From assembly GCF_001510895.1 (NCBI RefSeq), contig NZ_LPWA01000143.1, positions 1 to 34,685 on the forward strand: 34,685 bases of DNA, written 5' to 3'. The notes under the pieces were generated by a model. It was given only the letters and a program-made list of their open reading frames with translations, had not been told where the DNA came from and searched no databases. Made by a program: the position numbers and the translations under genes. Shown piece by piece: positions 8,106 to 17,032 of this stretch (position 1 is its first letter; each line of letters opens with the position of its first letter). This DNA comes from Mesorhizobium loti (GTDB lineage Bacteria > Pseudomonadota > Alphaproteobacteria > Rhizobiales > Rhizobiaceae).

Positions 8106-9650
8106 TCAAACGCCGATGCTGCGGGCGATGTCGTCGGCGGCCATGCGCTTACACCACTCAAGGGGGCCGGAATTGTGGATGGAGTTTCCCTCAACGTCGA
8201 CAGCCAAGATGACCGGCATGTCCTGCACCTCGAATTCGTAGATGGCTTCCATACCCAGATCTTCAAAGGCGACGATCCGTGCCGCCTTGACCGATTTTGA
8301 AATCAAATACGCGGCGCCGCCAACTGCGATGAGATAGGGCGTTTTGTGCCTCACGATCGACTCGATGGCGGCTGGGCCCCTCTCCGCTTTGCCAACCATT
8401 GCATATAGCCCAGTCTCCGCGAGGATCTTTTCAGTAAAGCCGTCCATCCGGCTGGAGGTTGTCGGGCCAGCCGGCCCGACAACCTCATCCCTCACCGCAC
8501 GGACTGGTCCGACATAATAGATCACGCGGCCCCGCAGATTGACCGGGAGCGGCTTGCCGGCATCGATCAGATCGACCATTCGTTGGTGGGCGGCGTCACG
8601 GCCTGTCAGCATCTTTCCGGACAAAAGAAGGGTTTCCCCGCAGCGCCACGATGCCATCTCTTCCTTCGTTAGCGCATCGAGATTGACCCGGTGGACATCG
8701 GCTGTTCGCAAATCCTCACTACCGATCTGGGGCCATTCGGAAAGATCGGGTGGCTCAAGCTTGACGGGTCCAGAGCCGTCCAAGAAAAACTTTAGGTGCC
8801 GATTGGCGGCGCATTGCGGGATAAGTGCAACAGGCTTGGACGCCACATGGGTAGGATAAGTCGCGACCTTAACGTCGATCACCGTCGTCAGACCACCAAG
8901 GCCCTGAGCGCCGATGCCCAGCGCGTTAATTCGTTCGTAAAGCTCGATCCGCAGCGTTTCCTCTGCGCTCGACGGCCCTCTGGCGATCAGTTCCGACATG
9001 TTGATCAGGTCGTTCATGGCCTCCTTGGCCAGTAGCATCGCCTTCTCAGCGCTGCCACCTATGCCCACCGAGATCAGGCCGGGCGGGCACCATCCGCTGC
9101 CCAGCGTCGATACAGTGTCGACCACCCAGTCGGCAACCGACGCACTGGGGTTCAGGGTGGTGAAACGGGCCTTGTTTTCCGACCCGCCACCTTTTGCGGC
9201 AATGGTGATCTCAATCCCGTTGCCGGGCACGAGTTCGACATGGACGACTGCCGGCGTGTTGTCACGGGTGTTGAGCCGTCCGGCGAGCGGATCGGCAACG
9301 ATCGATGTCCGAAGGGGATTATCGGGGTCGAGGTATGCTCGACGGACCCCCTCGTTCACCAGGTCAGCGAAACCGGCCGTTGATTTGATGCGGGCGTCCA
9401 GGCCGACCTTTGCAAAGACAACCACCAGGCCGGTGTCCTGGCAGATCGGACGCCGTCCAAAGGCCGCCATGCGGGAGTTGAGCAAAATCTGCCCGATGGC
9501 ATTCTTCGCCGCGGGACTTTGTTCGCGCGCGTATGCCTGCGAAAGGGACCGAACATAGTCTGGAGGATGGTAGTACGAAATGTACTGCAGGGCGTCGGCG
9601 ACGCTCTTGGTGATATCCTCGCCGGCAATGGTCTGTGTTCTTTTAATCAT
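8106..9650 (-). CDS. Class I (iron-sulfur) fumarate hydratase, possible mesaconase
   Basis: Class I fumarases use a [4Fe-4S] cluster to add water to fumarate; several also convert mesaconate and (S)-citramalate. The 514-residue protein has the three expected cluster cysteines: Cys70 in PICQDTG, Cys188 in GSGWCPPG and Cys280 in PQCAANRH. It also has GGGSENK and the C-terminal beta-domain sequence GRVIYYVGPVRA followed by GPAGPTTSSRMDGF. The length is close to FumA/FumB (about 548). The gene begins six bases after the stop of the aldehyde dehydrogenase gene and closes the cluster with methylaspartate ammonia-lyase, a CoA-transferase and a CitE-like lyase. That context favours mesaconate hydration in an anaplerotic or catabolic route over a housekeeping citric-acid-cycle role. 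Specificity cannot be told from sequence alone. Confidence 0.92.
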   Translation of the reverse strand: MIKRTQTIAGEDITKSVADALQYISYYHPPDYVRSLSQAYAREQSPAAKNAIGQILLNSRMAAFGRRPICQDTGLVVVFAKVGLDARIKSTAGFADLVNEGVRRAYLDPDNPLRTSIVADPLAGRLNTRDNTPAVVHVELVPGNGIEITIAAKGGGSENKARFTTLNPSASVADWVVDTVSTLGSGWCPPGLISVGIGGSAEKAMLLAKEAMNDLINMSELIARGPSSAEETLRIELYERINALGIGAQGLGGLTTVIDVKVATYPTHVASKPVALIPQCAANRHLKFFLDGSGPVKLEPPDLSEWPQIGSEDLRTADVHRVNLDALTKEEMASWRCGETLLLSGKMLTGRDAAHQRMVDLIDAGKPLPVNLRGRVIYYVGPVRAVRDEVVGPAGPTTSSRMDGFTEKILAETGLYAMVGKAERGPAAIESIVRHKTPYLIAVGGAAYLISKSVKAARIVAFEDLGMEAIYEFEVQDMPVILAVDVEGNSIHNSGPLEWCKRMAADDIARSIGV

Positions 9651-9656
9651 CGAGTT

Positions 9657-11090
9657 TCATCCGAACGATCCGAGCCCATTGACCAGTTTCAAATTCTGAA
9701 AGCTCCGAAACCCCTGCTCGCCCCCCTCATAACCATAGCCGCTCTGTTTGACGCCCCCATAGAGTGCATCTGCGGAAACCCCTTTCAGGTAATTTACGCT
9801 GACCGCGCCCGCCAATAGACCTTCGATCAGCTCCCGTTTCGCATCGCCGTCTCCAGTGAAGAAGTAGGCAGCGAGGCCATATTCGGTAGCGTTGGCTTTC
9901 TCGATCGCCTCCTCGATCGTGTCGAATGGCGTCACGGTGAGGATCGGTCCGAACGGCTCCTCATGAAGCACTTTCGCGCCTTGTGGCACACCGCTCAGGA
10001 TGGTCGGCGGCCAGTAAAAGCCCGGCCGCTCAAGGCGGGCACCACCAGTCTCAATCTTAGCGCCGCGATCGACTGCATCCTTGGTCAGACGCTGCATGGC
10101 CTCAATTCGTCGTGCGTTTGCCATCGGTCCCATCTCGGTCGCAGGGTCGTCTGGTGGACCGACCTTGATCTTGAGGGCGGCTTCAGTCATCCGGGAGAGA
10201 AATTCTTCATAGAGAGATCGCGCGACCAGAATTCTGCTGGGCGCGTTGCAACTCTGGCCCGCGCACTCGAACTTGTAATCCGAGATCGCCGGTACGGCCT
10301 TTGTCAGATCGGCATCCTCGCACACGACCACCGGCGAGTGCCCACCGAGCTCAAGGATACACTGCTGCAAGTTGTTCGCGGCGAGTTTGGCGAGCTGTTT
10401 TCCAACCGCCGTGGAGCCCGTGAAAGTCAAGATCTTCACGATCGGCGAACTGAGGAGATGCCGGGATATTATTACAGGCACGCCAAAGACGAGATTGACC
10501 ACGCCGTCCGGGATGCCTGCTTGACGCAAAGCTTCGATAATGTGAACGGCCGCGCTCGGTGTCTCTTCAGCTCCTTTGAGGATCAGCGGGCAGCCTGCCG
10601 CCAAAGCAGGGGCGAGCTTGCGAGCGATGAGAACGGCGGGATAGTTCCAAGGCGTAAAGGCGGCAACGACGCCAAGAGCCTCCGGGACGATCATCCGGTT
10701 CGTGCCCATCGGAATAGGGGCAGACAGCTCTTCAGCGTGCCTGCCGTTCCACTCCAGCGTTTCGACAGCGCGCGCATACTCACCTGTCGCTTCGGCAATC
10801 GTCTTTCCCTGTTCGGCTGACAGGTCCCTAGCCGCCGCTTCAACTTTCGCTGCCAGAATTTTGGCGGCTACTAGGAGCATCTCTCCACGTTCTTTTGCAG
10901 GCCGTGAGCACCACGCCTTGTGGCTGCGCTCTGCCGCAGCGAGGGCCTCATCCAGGTCCGATGTAGTCGCCGAGGCCACCGAAGTAAACACCATCTCCGT
11001 CGCTGGATTGATGACCGGCAGAGTGGCTCCGCTGCCGCCGGCTCGCCATCTGCCATTGATGAAAAGCTGATAGTTCGTGGCGTTGGACAT
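9657..11090 (-). CDS. NAD(P)-dependent aldehyde dehydrogenase, succinate-semialdehyde dehydrogenase-like
   Basis: The product oxidises an aldehyde to an acid. It is 477 residues, normal for the family. Motifs include FTPWNYP (145-151), the cofactor-site FTGSTAVGKQLA (223-234), Glu247 in LELGGHSP and the nucleophile Cys281 in GQSCNAPSRI. The overall pattern is nearest to SSDH/lactaldehyde-type enzymes. I start at the ATG at 11090 (MSNATNYQLFINGRW) because this matches family N-termini; a start 21 codons earlier encodes an unrelated leader. The gene probably forms an operon with the fumarase just downstream (six-base gap). Its role in the mesaconate cluster is unclear: succinate semialdehyde, malonate semialdehyde or another aldehyde could be the substrate. 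The divergent 11091-11292 gap may hold its promoter. Confidence 0.88.
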   Translation of the reverse strand: MSNATNYQLFINGRWRAGGSGATLPVINPATEMVFTSVASATTSDLDEALAAAERSHKAWCSRPAKERGEMLLVAAKILAAKVEAAARDLSAEQGKTIAEATGEYARAVETLEWNGRHAEELSAPIPMGTNRMIVPEALGVVAAFTPWNYPAVLIARKLAPALAAGCPLILKGAEETPSAAVHIIEALRQAGIPDGVVNLVFGVPVIISRHLLSSPIVKILTFTGSTAVGKQLAKLAANNLQQCILELGGHSPVVVCEDADLTKAVPAISDYKFECAGQSCNAPSRILVARSLYEEFLSRMTEAALKIKVGPPDDPATEMGPMANARRIEAMQRLTKDAVDRGAKIETGGARLERPGFYWPPTILSGVPQGAKVLHEEPFGPILTVTPFDTIEEAIEKANATEYGLAAYFFTGDGDAKRELIEGLLAGAVSVNYLKGVSADALYGGVKQSGYGYEGGEQGFRSFQNLKLVNGLGSFG

Positions 11091-11292
11091 CCCACGCTCC
11101 GCTTGAATACTTCTGCCAATGCGAGACCAGCCGAGTCCGGACCATGGGCTCACTTCTCTGCAGTTTCGTCGCGATGGTCATGCCTGGTCAAATATGGAAT
11201 GCCGGCTCAATCCATCTCGAATCCAGATTGAGAGCCGGCTGGGGCTCGCCGTGGAAACTTGATAGCACTGGGACTTGGTTTGACGGATATGC

Positions 11293-12219
11293 CTAAGCCC
11301 GGTCCGGAGCCATGGCCGGCCATTGCCCGCTCTCGATCAATGTCCTGGTGACATTGGGGATCAGCCTGCGGACAGCAGAGACAGCGGGAGATTGCTCATC
11401 TTTGGGGTTGACGGCAAGCACAACGGAACGGGTAATCACTGGATCAATGATTTTAACCGTTCGGACTTGTCCCTGAGAGGCCTCCCTCTGAATGGCCGAC
11501 GGGGCAAGAATAGAATACGCTTTTCCCTCCATGACCATGTTAATGATCGTAGAGAGGGAATCGACTTCGAATCTGACGTCAAGCACACAACCGTGCTGCG
11601 CAACGACATCAGCCACGGAACGCCTGGCATTGTTGTTGCGCATCGGAACCGCTAGTGGGAACGCATGCAGGTCGGCGAGCGGTACCTCGTCTTCGAAAGG
11701 CGGTTCGCCGGGCGGCACAACCAGGTAAAATTCTTCGCGTGCCAGCACGGCCATCTGCCGCGCGCTCTCGGCAGTGCGGTAGAGAACAGCCAGATTGAAA
11801 CGGCCTGCAGCCATCCACTCCTCCAGCGGTCCCGTCATGCCCTCGATCATCTTAAGCGAAATCCTCGGCAGCTCGCTTCTTGCCGATTCAAGTAGCGGAC
11901 CGCTAAGGACACGCGCGGCCCCGGACGGAATACCAATGGTCACCTCTCCGGACGGAGAAGCGACCGTGTTGGTCAGTTCCATCTCGGTGAGTCGAATTTC
12001 CCGAAGAATCGTCCGCGCCCGCTCAAGCAGTTTGGTCCCGGAGGCCGTCACACTGATGCCTGTCCTGTCGCGTACGAGCAGTTGAGTGCCGAAGCTTTCC
12101 TCTAACTGACGCACATGCAGGCTAAGAGCGCTCTGAGCGACGTGAAGAAGCGTGGCGGCCTTCGTAAAACTGCCGGCCTCCACCACGCCGACAAAGTATT
12201 TTAACTGCCTGATATCCAC
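11293..12219 (-). CDS. LysR-family transcriptional regulator (Nac/Cbl-like)
   Basis: This is a full-length LysR protein of 308 residues. The N-terminal winged helix reads MDIRQLKYFVGVVEAGSFTK and AQSALSLHVRQLEESFG, with TASGTKLLERA after it. The C-terminal effector domain spans about residues 90-300, with VTIGIPSGAARVLSGPLL and FYLVVPPGEPPF. The N-terminus and the effector domain resemble the Nac/Cbl side of the family. It lies between the aldehyde dehydrogenase and the CitE-like lyase and runs in the same direction, unlike the usual divergent layout. It is the best candidate regulator of the methylaspartate/mesaconate genes around it; the coinducer is unknown, perhaps mesaconate or citramalate. 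Confidence 0.92.
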   Translation of the reverse strand: MDIRQLKYFVGVVEAGSFTKAATLLHVAQSALSLHVRQLEESFGTQLLVRDRTGISVTASGTKLLERARTILREIRLTEMELTNTVASPSGEVTIGIPSGAARVLSGPLLESARSELPRISLKMIEGMTGPLEEWMAAGRFNLAVLYRTAESARQMAVLAREEFYLVVPPGEPPFEDEVPLADLHAFPLAVPMRNNNARRSVADVVAQHGCVLDVRFEVDSLSTIINMVMEGKAYSILAPSAIQREASQGQVRTVKIIDPVITRSVVLAVNPKDEQSPAVSAVRRLIPNVTRTLIESGQWPAMAPDRA

Positions 12220-12347
12220 AGCTTAACCCAACTGAGGAACTCCCCAGCCCTTCGGATATATCTCGAAACGAGATGGCGAGCAAGTGTGATACCTGCCAAG
12301 CGAGTATCGGGAAAAATTCCGGTCGGACCACTGGGCCAAGAGATAGA

Positions 12348-13233
12348 TCAGTGGCTGCCAGCAAGTGCCAGGATTTCGTGAGCTCGCCGCACCACTGGCG
12401 GATCGATCATTTTGCCATTCAACGAGAATGCAGACAGTCCACATGCGGCGGCATCGTTCTCCGCCGCGACGACGCGACGGGCCCAGTCGACTTCCTCAGC
12501 GCTTGGCGAGAAAGCCTCGTTGAATATGGCCACCTGTGTCGGATGGACCGCCAAAGCTCCGGCAAAGCCAAGCCGTCGCGCATGTGTCGCGGCTTCATGA
12601 AGTTTATGAGGGACCGAGAACTCGCCGATGCTTCTATAAAGCCCAGCGGGAGCAAGCCGGCCGCACGAGCGGCAAAAAGAACACAAAGATTCGGCGCCAA
12701 GAGAAGGTCGAATTCCGGGGCACCGCCAATAGCAGCACTGAAGTCTTCAGGTCCAAGCGCCATTGCAACCATCCTTGGATGCGCCGACGCAATTGCTCCC
12801 AGTCTTTGCATGGCGCCCGGCGTCTCGATCTGGGCAAGAAACCGGATGTGTCCGTGCGCAAGATTTCTGTCTCGTTCAAGGTCTGAAACTGCATTTGCAA
12901 TCTCTGACATCCACTCGGCGGAATCCGTCTTCGGAAGAACCAATACGTCAACACCAGCCATCACCGCTGCATCGAGATCGGCCGCCAATGCGCGCAAACC
13001 ACGCACCAGAACCGATGCGCCCTTGCGCCCCACCTTTGTCACGGATTCGGGAGCTGCCGCCGTGCCTCGCCTTTTTGATCCTGGGGAACGGAATCCTCGA
13101 GGTCGAGAATGACGCCATCTGCACCGCGCTCATGGGCCGTCTCCACAAAGCGCGGAACGTGCGCGGGAACGAAGAGCAGGGACCAGCGGGGTATAGAATT
13201 CGCGCTTTCAACAGGTGGAAAGGGCTTAGTCAT
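12348..13233 (-). pseudogene. CitE-like (HpcH/HpaI) acyl-CoA lyase, two frameshifts
   Basis: Intact CitE-like lyases cleave citramalyl-CoA, malyl-CoA or beta-methylmalyl-CoA. Three frames together give a complete protein of about 290 residues. The first part, from the ATG at 13233, contains WSLLFVPAHVPRFVETA and GVILDLEDSVPQDQKGEA. The frame then shifts near 13050-13070 into VTKVGRKGASVLVR, FLAQIETPGAMQRLGAI and MALGPEDFSAAIGGAPEFD. It shifts again near 12640 into LYRSIGEFSVPHKLHEAA, LGFAGALAVHPTQVAIFN and FSPSAEEVDWARRVV. The metal-binding acidic residues of the family (in QIETPG and GPEDFS) are kept. The gene lies 120 bases after the CoA-transferase start-proximal neighbour set, in the expected pathway order. 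Either two single-base errors or real inactivation explains it. Confidence 0.85.
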
Positions 13234-13353
13234 GGAGTCGCTTCGACAGTCGATTTTTGCGAGGACAATCGCAGTGAGTTCTTTGGGCAGGTGATGCGCT
13301 GAGGTGACTCCGAGGTGCACAGGTCCTTGGAAATCGCTAGCGCAGGTGCGCGC

Positions 13354-14505
13354 TCACGCTGACGCGGCTCTCGCGCGCAAACGTCCCCGAACCTCCTCGC
13401 GGATAGTCTCGGTATGAGCGCCAAGAGCCGGAACTGGGCGCAGCGCAGGGTGCTCGGAGTCGAAGATCGCCGCTGGGGCTATCGTGCCCACAGCTCCTTC
13501 AGGCGTGCCAACCTCAATCCTGCGAAGGTGTGGATGCTGTGAAACGTCCGATATGTCGTTCAGCCGGCCATATGCCAGTCCAGCAGCCTCAAGCTCGTGC
13601 ATTGCTTGCTCGCTGGACAGTTCGGAAAAACGTCGTTGAATGATCTCATCCAGACGCGGCCGGTTACCGAGCCGCTCCATATTATCGACGAATCCCGGTG
13701 TGCGCGTGAGCTCAGGCTTCTTTAGGAATTTCTCACAGAAGTTTACCCATTCCCGGTCATTCTGGACCGAGAAGATGACATCCTTGCCGTCGACGCAGCT
13801 GTAGGCACCATAAGGGGCCAGGGACGGGTGGGTCACGCCAGCGCGAACCGTTTCGTAGCCGCTATAGTCGTGCTGCAGCACTGGTACGTTCATCCAATCG
13901 GCGATGGCATCGAATAGGGAGACCTGTATGCTGGCGCCCTCACCCGTTCGCTCGCGGTTATACAGTGCTTGGAGGATTGCGCTGTGTGCCGTCATGCCTG
14001 CTGAGATATCGCAAACTGATACCCCCACGCGCGCAGGCCCTTGCTGGGTGCCAGTGATTGCGCATAGACCCGTTTCAGCCTGGACAATGAGATCATAGGC
14101 CTTCAAATGGGAATAAGGCCCGCTGTCGCCGAAACCGGAGATGTCGCACGTGACAAGCCGCCGAAAGCGTCGACGGAGATTCGCAGACCCGAAACCCAGT
14201 TTTTCGATGCTGCCCGGCTTGAGATTCTGAATAAAGACGTCAGCTGAGGCAATGAGTGCGTCGAGGACCACACGGTCCCCTTCCGATCTCAGGTCCAGAC
14301 AGACCGACTCCTTGCCCCGGTTGAGCCAGACGAAGTAAGCACTTTGTCCCCGCACCAACTTGTCGTAGTTTCGTGCAAAGTCCCCTTCGGGCCTTTCGAC
14401 TTTGATGACACGAGCGCCGGCGTCCGCAAGACGGGAGGATGCATAGGGTGCGGCCACGGCCTGCTCCACGGCTACGACGGTGATCCCCTCAAGAGAGTTC
14501 TGCAT
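13354..14505 (-). CDS. Class III (CaiB/BaiF, Frc-like) CoA-transferase
   Basis: Family III CoA-transferases move CoA between carboxylic acids through an aspartyl-CoA intermediate. The protein is 383 residues and begins with LEGITVVAVEQAVAAPYASS and ARVIKVERPEGDFAR, as the family does. AYDLIVQAETGLCAITG contains the conserved catalytic Asp, and GEGASIQVSLFDAIADWM is the typical second half. It lies between methylaspartate ammonia-lyase (33 bases upstream) and the CitE-like lyase, so the likely reaction is activation of mesaconate or citramalate, with succinyl-CoA or acetyl-CoA as donor. Families with succinyl-CoA:citramalate or mesaconate transferase activity have this layout. The exact acid is inferred from context only. 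Confidence 0.9.
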   Translation of the reverse strand: MQNSLEGITVVAVEQAVAAPYASSRLADAGARVIKVERPEGDFARNYDKLVRGQSAYFVWLNRGKESVCLDLRSEGDRVVLDALIASADVFIQNLKPGSIEKLGFGSANLRRRFRRLVTCDISGFGDSGPYSHLKAYDLIVQAETGLCAITGTQQGPARVGVSVCDISAGMTAHSAILQALYNRERTGEGASIQVSLFDAIADWMNVPVLQHDYSGYETVRAGVTHPSLAPYGAYSCVDGKDVIFSVQNDREWVNFCEKFLKKPELTRTPGFVDNMERLGNRPRLDEIIQRRFSELSSEQAMHELEAAGLAYGRLNDISDVSQHPHLRRIEVGTPEGAVGTIAPAAIFDSEHPALRPVPALGAHTETIREEVRGRLRARAASA

Positions 14506-14538
14506 GCGACACCGTGCTTTTCATTCAACGTTTTCGTT

Positions 14539-15774
14539 TCAAGTGCGACGACGGTTCAACGTCGCCAGCAATCGGTTCTGTTCGTTCCCGACGATGGAAA
14601 ATGCCTCGTCAAAACCCATTCCGGGCTTTGCGAGCATCATGTCGGCCTGGGTCGCGACTGAGATGTGGACGCAAGCTTGGGCAGAGAGATCCGTCTCGGT
14701 GCAGCTTCCCCCGACATACGCCCCAACATGATTCGCCTTGCAAATGAGAACCGCACGCGCAGTATCCGCGATTGAGCCAACGTCTGGCGTCTTGATCTGG
14801 ACCAGATGCGTGGCCTGCGCTTCCGCGAAGAGCCGAATGTCCTCGAGCGTATTGCACCTCTCGTCCACGACAATGCGAGCGTTGGAACCCCGGTTGGCCA
14901 ACAGCGATACGATCTTGGCGTAGTTCTCAATTTGAGCCTGCGTCGAACCAAAGTCCGCGGGCGACTCAATGTTGAGCGTGAATTCCGGAACGGTATCTGC
15001 AACCTTGCAGATAAAGTCTGCGATCCGTTGCGGCTCCAAGCCGATTTCTTGGCCGATCCAGCCATATACGTCGAAATGCAGCACAGGATGATACCCCGGG
15101 CGGCCGATTTCCCGCGTACGCTTGGCAACCCACTTCACGAACTCCAAGAAGCTCTGACCGCCGACGCCGAATTTCTGCCGCGAGTTGATCAGGCCATGAG
15201 GAAGTACATCCACCGCCTTCAGGATCATCTTGTCGACGTTAATTTCGCGAGCATCACCGCTCTGGCAGTAGATTGGGACCCTGCGCGTTGGCAGGGGTAG
15301 GTTAAATTCACTGCATACGATCTCCGCCATCGACGTTCGGTGAAGGTGGGCCGCCGCGCGTAGGAGAGCCTGGCTGACACCATACTTAATCGCGAGAGGC
15401 AACCGCTTCTGTTGGAAGAGCTCGAAAACCTTCGCGCAGGCGTCAAGGTAGCGAGAGGCATCCACATCGAGAAGCCGTGGCGCGAGCACCCGGGACGTCA
15501 AATCCCAGATTTGGGTGGTGTCAAACAGCGGATCACGTCCGCCAGCACCCGAGTACTGAACGCCCATCATGTCGCCCCAAACGACTACGTCGTCGGTCAG
15601 GACGAGCCCTATGCTGAGCGAAGACGCCGGAACGCGAATGGATGTGAAGCCAGGGGTTATCGGTTCGCCGACATAGACGAATCCGTCTTGGTGCGCGCCA
15701 AGCTTGATGGCGGCTTGATCGTCATAGAAAAATGCGCCGTCGGCAGGCGCGAACAAGATATCTTTGATCTGCAC
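14539..15774 (-). CDS. mal: Methylaspartate ammonia-lyase (3-methylaspartase)
   Basis: The enzyme removes ammonia from L-threo-3-methylaspartate to give mesaconate. At 411 residues it matches the clostridial enzyme (413) along its length and belongs to the enolase superfamily. The key residues are visible: His193 in DVLPHGLI, metal ligands Asp235 (HFDVYG), Glu270 (NIESP) and Asp304 (VVDERCN), and the base Lys328 in LVQIKTPDVG. VQYSGAGGRDPLF is the family signature. The start is a GTG at 15774; the ATG five bases earlier is out of frame. A start region with weak Shine-Dalgarno sequence and a short CTGTC/GACAG inverted repeat lie just upstream. It is the first gene of the mesaconate cluster. 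Glutamate mutase, the usual supplier of methylaspartate, is not in the window. Confidence 0.95.
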   Translation of the reverse strand: MQIKDILFAPADGAFFYDDQAAIKLGAHQDGFVYVGEPITPGFTSIRVPASSLSIGLVLTDDVVVWGDMMGVQYSGAGGRDPLFDTTQIWDLTSRVLAPRLLDVDASRYLDACAKVFELFQQKRLPLAIKYGVSQALLRAAAHLHRTSMAEIVCSEFNLPLPTRRVPIYCQSGDAREINVDKMILKAVDVLPHGLINSRQKFGVGGQSFLEFVKWVAKRTREIGRPGYHPVLHFDVYGWIGQEIGLEPQRIADFICKVADTVPEFTLNIESPADFGSTQAQIENYAKIVSLLANRGSNARIVVDERCNTLEDIRLFAEAQATHLVQIKTPDVGSIADTARAVLICKANHVGAYVGGSCTETDLSAQACVHISVATQADMMLAKPGMGFDEAFSIVGNEQNRLLATLNRRRT

Positions 15775-16054
15775 TTCATTTCGCTCGATTTGCTTGGGCT
15801 GTCTTGACAGACGGGCCAGTTCGATTCATCGCTCCAATTATGCGCTACTTTGCGTTGAGTTCACCAATATAGTGTTCCGGGCGGTGCCATCGCGTTTTCA
15901 GATGACTGGTGGCTGGGCGACATGCACTGCAAGTCCGGCAGGGCATATGGGAATGATGATTTAGGGGGCGTCATTCGCCGGCACTCCGCGAAACCAGACG
16001 CGTCTCTGTGGCGCAGATTCATTCCGGAAAAGGTGTGCTCACGCCCACGGCAGG

Positions 16055-16474
16055 TTAGTTTTCGCGTAAAAACCAGAAGGCGTCCGGGATTCGCGTCATA
16101 CCGATCTTCTCATAGAAGCCGACAGAGTCGGGCCCGGAGATCAGAGCTATAGCAACAGCAGGTCCGAGCTGCCGGCGCGCTTCGCCAAGCATGCCCCTGC
16201 CGATACCGAGCCCTTGCGCCGACTTCGAAACGGCAAGCTCAGCGATATAGCAGACCCTGGAGAAGTCGGTGATGCCGCGGAGAACTCCTACCAGCTTGCG
16301 ACCCGGCTGGCAGAGCCGCGCGGTCAGCACCAGATCGGCTTGGCTAAGCATCGCCTTCAGCCGCAGCTCACTAAGGGGCGTCGCCCAGAAGCCGGATTCT
16401 GTCAACACGCGGCAGAACTCAGCGGCTTCAAGGCCTGGCTCGCTAGCGTAGAGGATCCCAGAGCGTTCGCTCAT
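16055..16474 (-). CDS. GNAT-family N-acetyltransferase
   Basis: The product is 139 residues, of usual length for a single GNAT domain, which transfers acetyl from acetyl-CoA to an amine. The acetyl-CoA loop region is visible in CYIAELAVSKSAQGLGIGRG (motif A, QxxGIGxG), preceded by LVGVLRGITDF and followed by SVGFYEKIGMTRIPDAFWF (motif B). AAGGAG-type sequence lies about six bases before the ATG at 16474. It is transcribed toward methylaspartate ammonia-lyase but separated from it by about 280 bases, so it is probably independent. The substrate is unknown. Confidence 0.85.
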   Translation of the reverse strand: MSERSGILYASEPGLEAAEFCRVLTESGFWATPLSELRLKAMLSQADLVLTARLCQPGRKLVGVLRGITDFSRVCYIAELAVSKSAQGLGIGRGMLGEARRQLGPAVAIALISGPDSVGFYEKIGMTRIPDAFWFLREN

Positions 16475-16935
16475 ACCAACTCCTTAGACGCATTCTCTGA
16501 TCTAATTCAACTTCGTGTTTTTGGTTTTTCGAACCAGTTCCATTTGCTTTTTTAGCAATGTAAAGCAAGTTACGACCTCTCCCGAAAATTCGAAATATTT
16601 AATAACATGACCGCGAATTATCATTGTTCGTTTTATTCTTCTATTACTTAATTTCTTGGACGCACGCAGAGCAAGGAAGTATCCTTGTGGCTCGCTCCTG
16701 TTAAGCAAGAGTCGTTCTGTGCGGGTTAGAGCTAGTTCTCTTCAAACATTATATTCCTTCAACAGGGCGATGGACCCACAGTAGGGCGCCGACCCCCGTG
16801 ACGATCGCTCCGATATTCACGATTGCGTTCAAACGCTCAGTGTCTGAATCGGAATTCTGGCGGTGGCTCCGCCATTTAAACGGTAATCTCGGCTCGGGCG
16901 CCTACCTAAGATGGTAGTATCACCAGAGAGGCTGC
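16475..16935. other. AT-rich non-coding stretch
   Basis: No supported gene is visible. The section 16500-16760 is distinctly more AT-rich than its surroundings, and the only frame in it (minus, about 68 codons) has no family signature. A small GGCGG/CCGCC hairpin lies near 16860-16875. The base composition suggests old mobile-element or phage-derived material. Confidence 0.45.
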
Positions 16936-17018
16936 CTATCCTAGTCTCTCATGTTCCCTGTCAAGGTTGAAGGCAAGAAGGCTCGCCTGCTTGGCAGGAA
17001 CATGAGAGACTAGGATAG
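16936..17018. repeat. Perfect 22-bp inverted repeat forming a large hairpin
   Basis: Bases 16936-16957 are the exact reverse complement of 16997-17018. The 39-base loop contains its own near-palindrome, CAAGAAGGC paired with GCCTGCTTG with a single mismatch. The whole 83 bases could fold into a nested hairpin. It abuts the C-terminal end of the decayed IS5 transposase (from 17033). Possible explanations are a small non-autonomous element, two element ends brought together, or a bidirectional terminator without a T-run. Confidence 0.75.
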
Positions 17019-17032
17019 TATAGGATCCGGAC

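Noticed and set aside
16502..16708. 68-codon minus-strand frame
   Set aside because: It lies in AT-rich sequence, shows no motif, and looks like chance openness.
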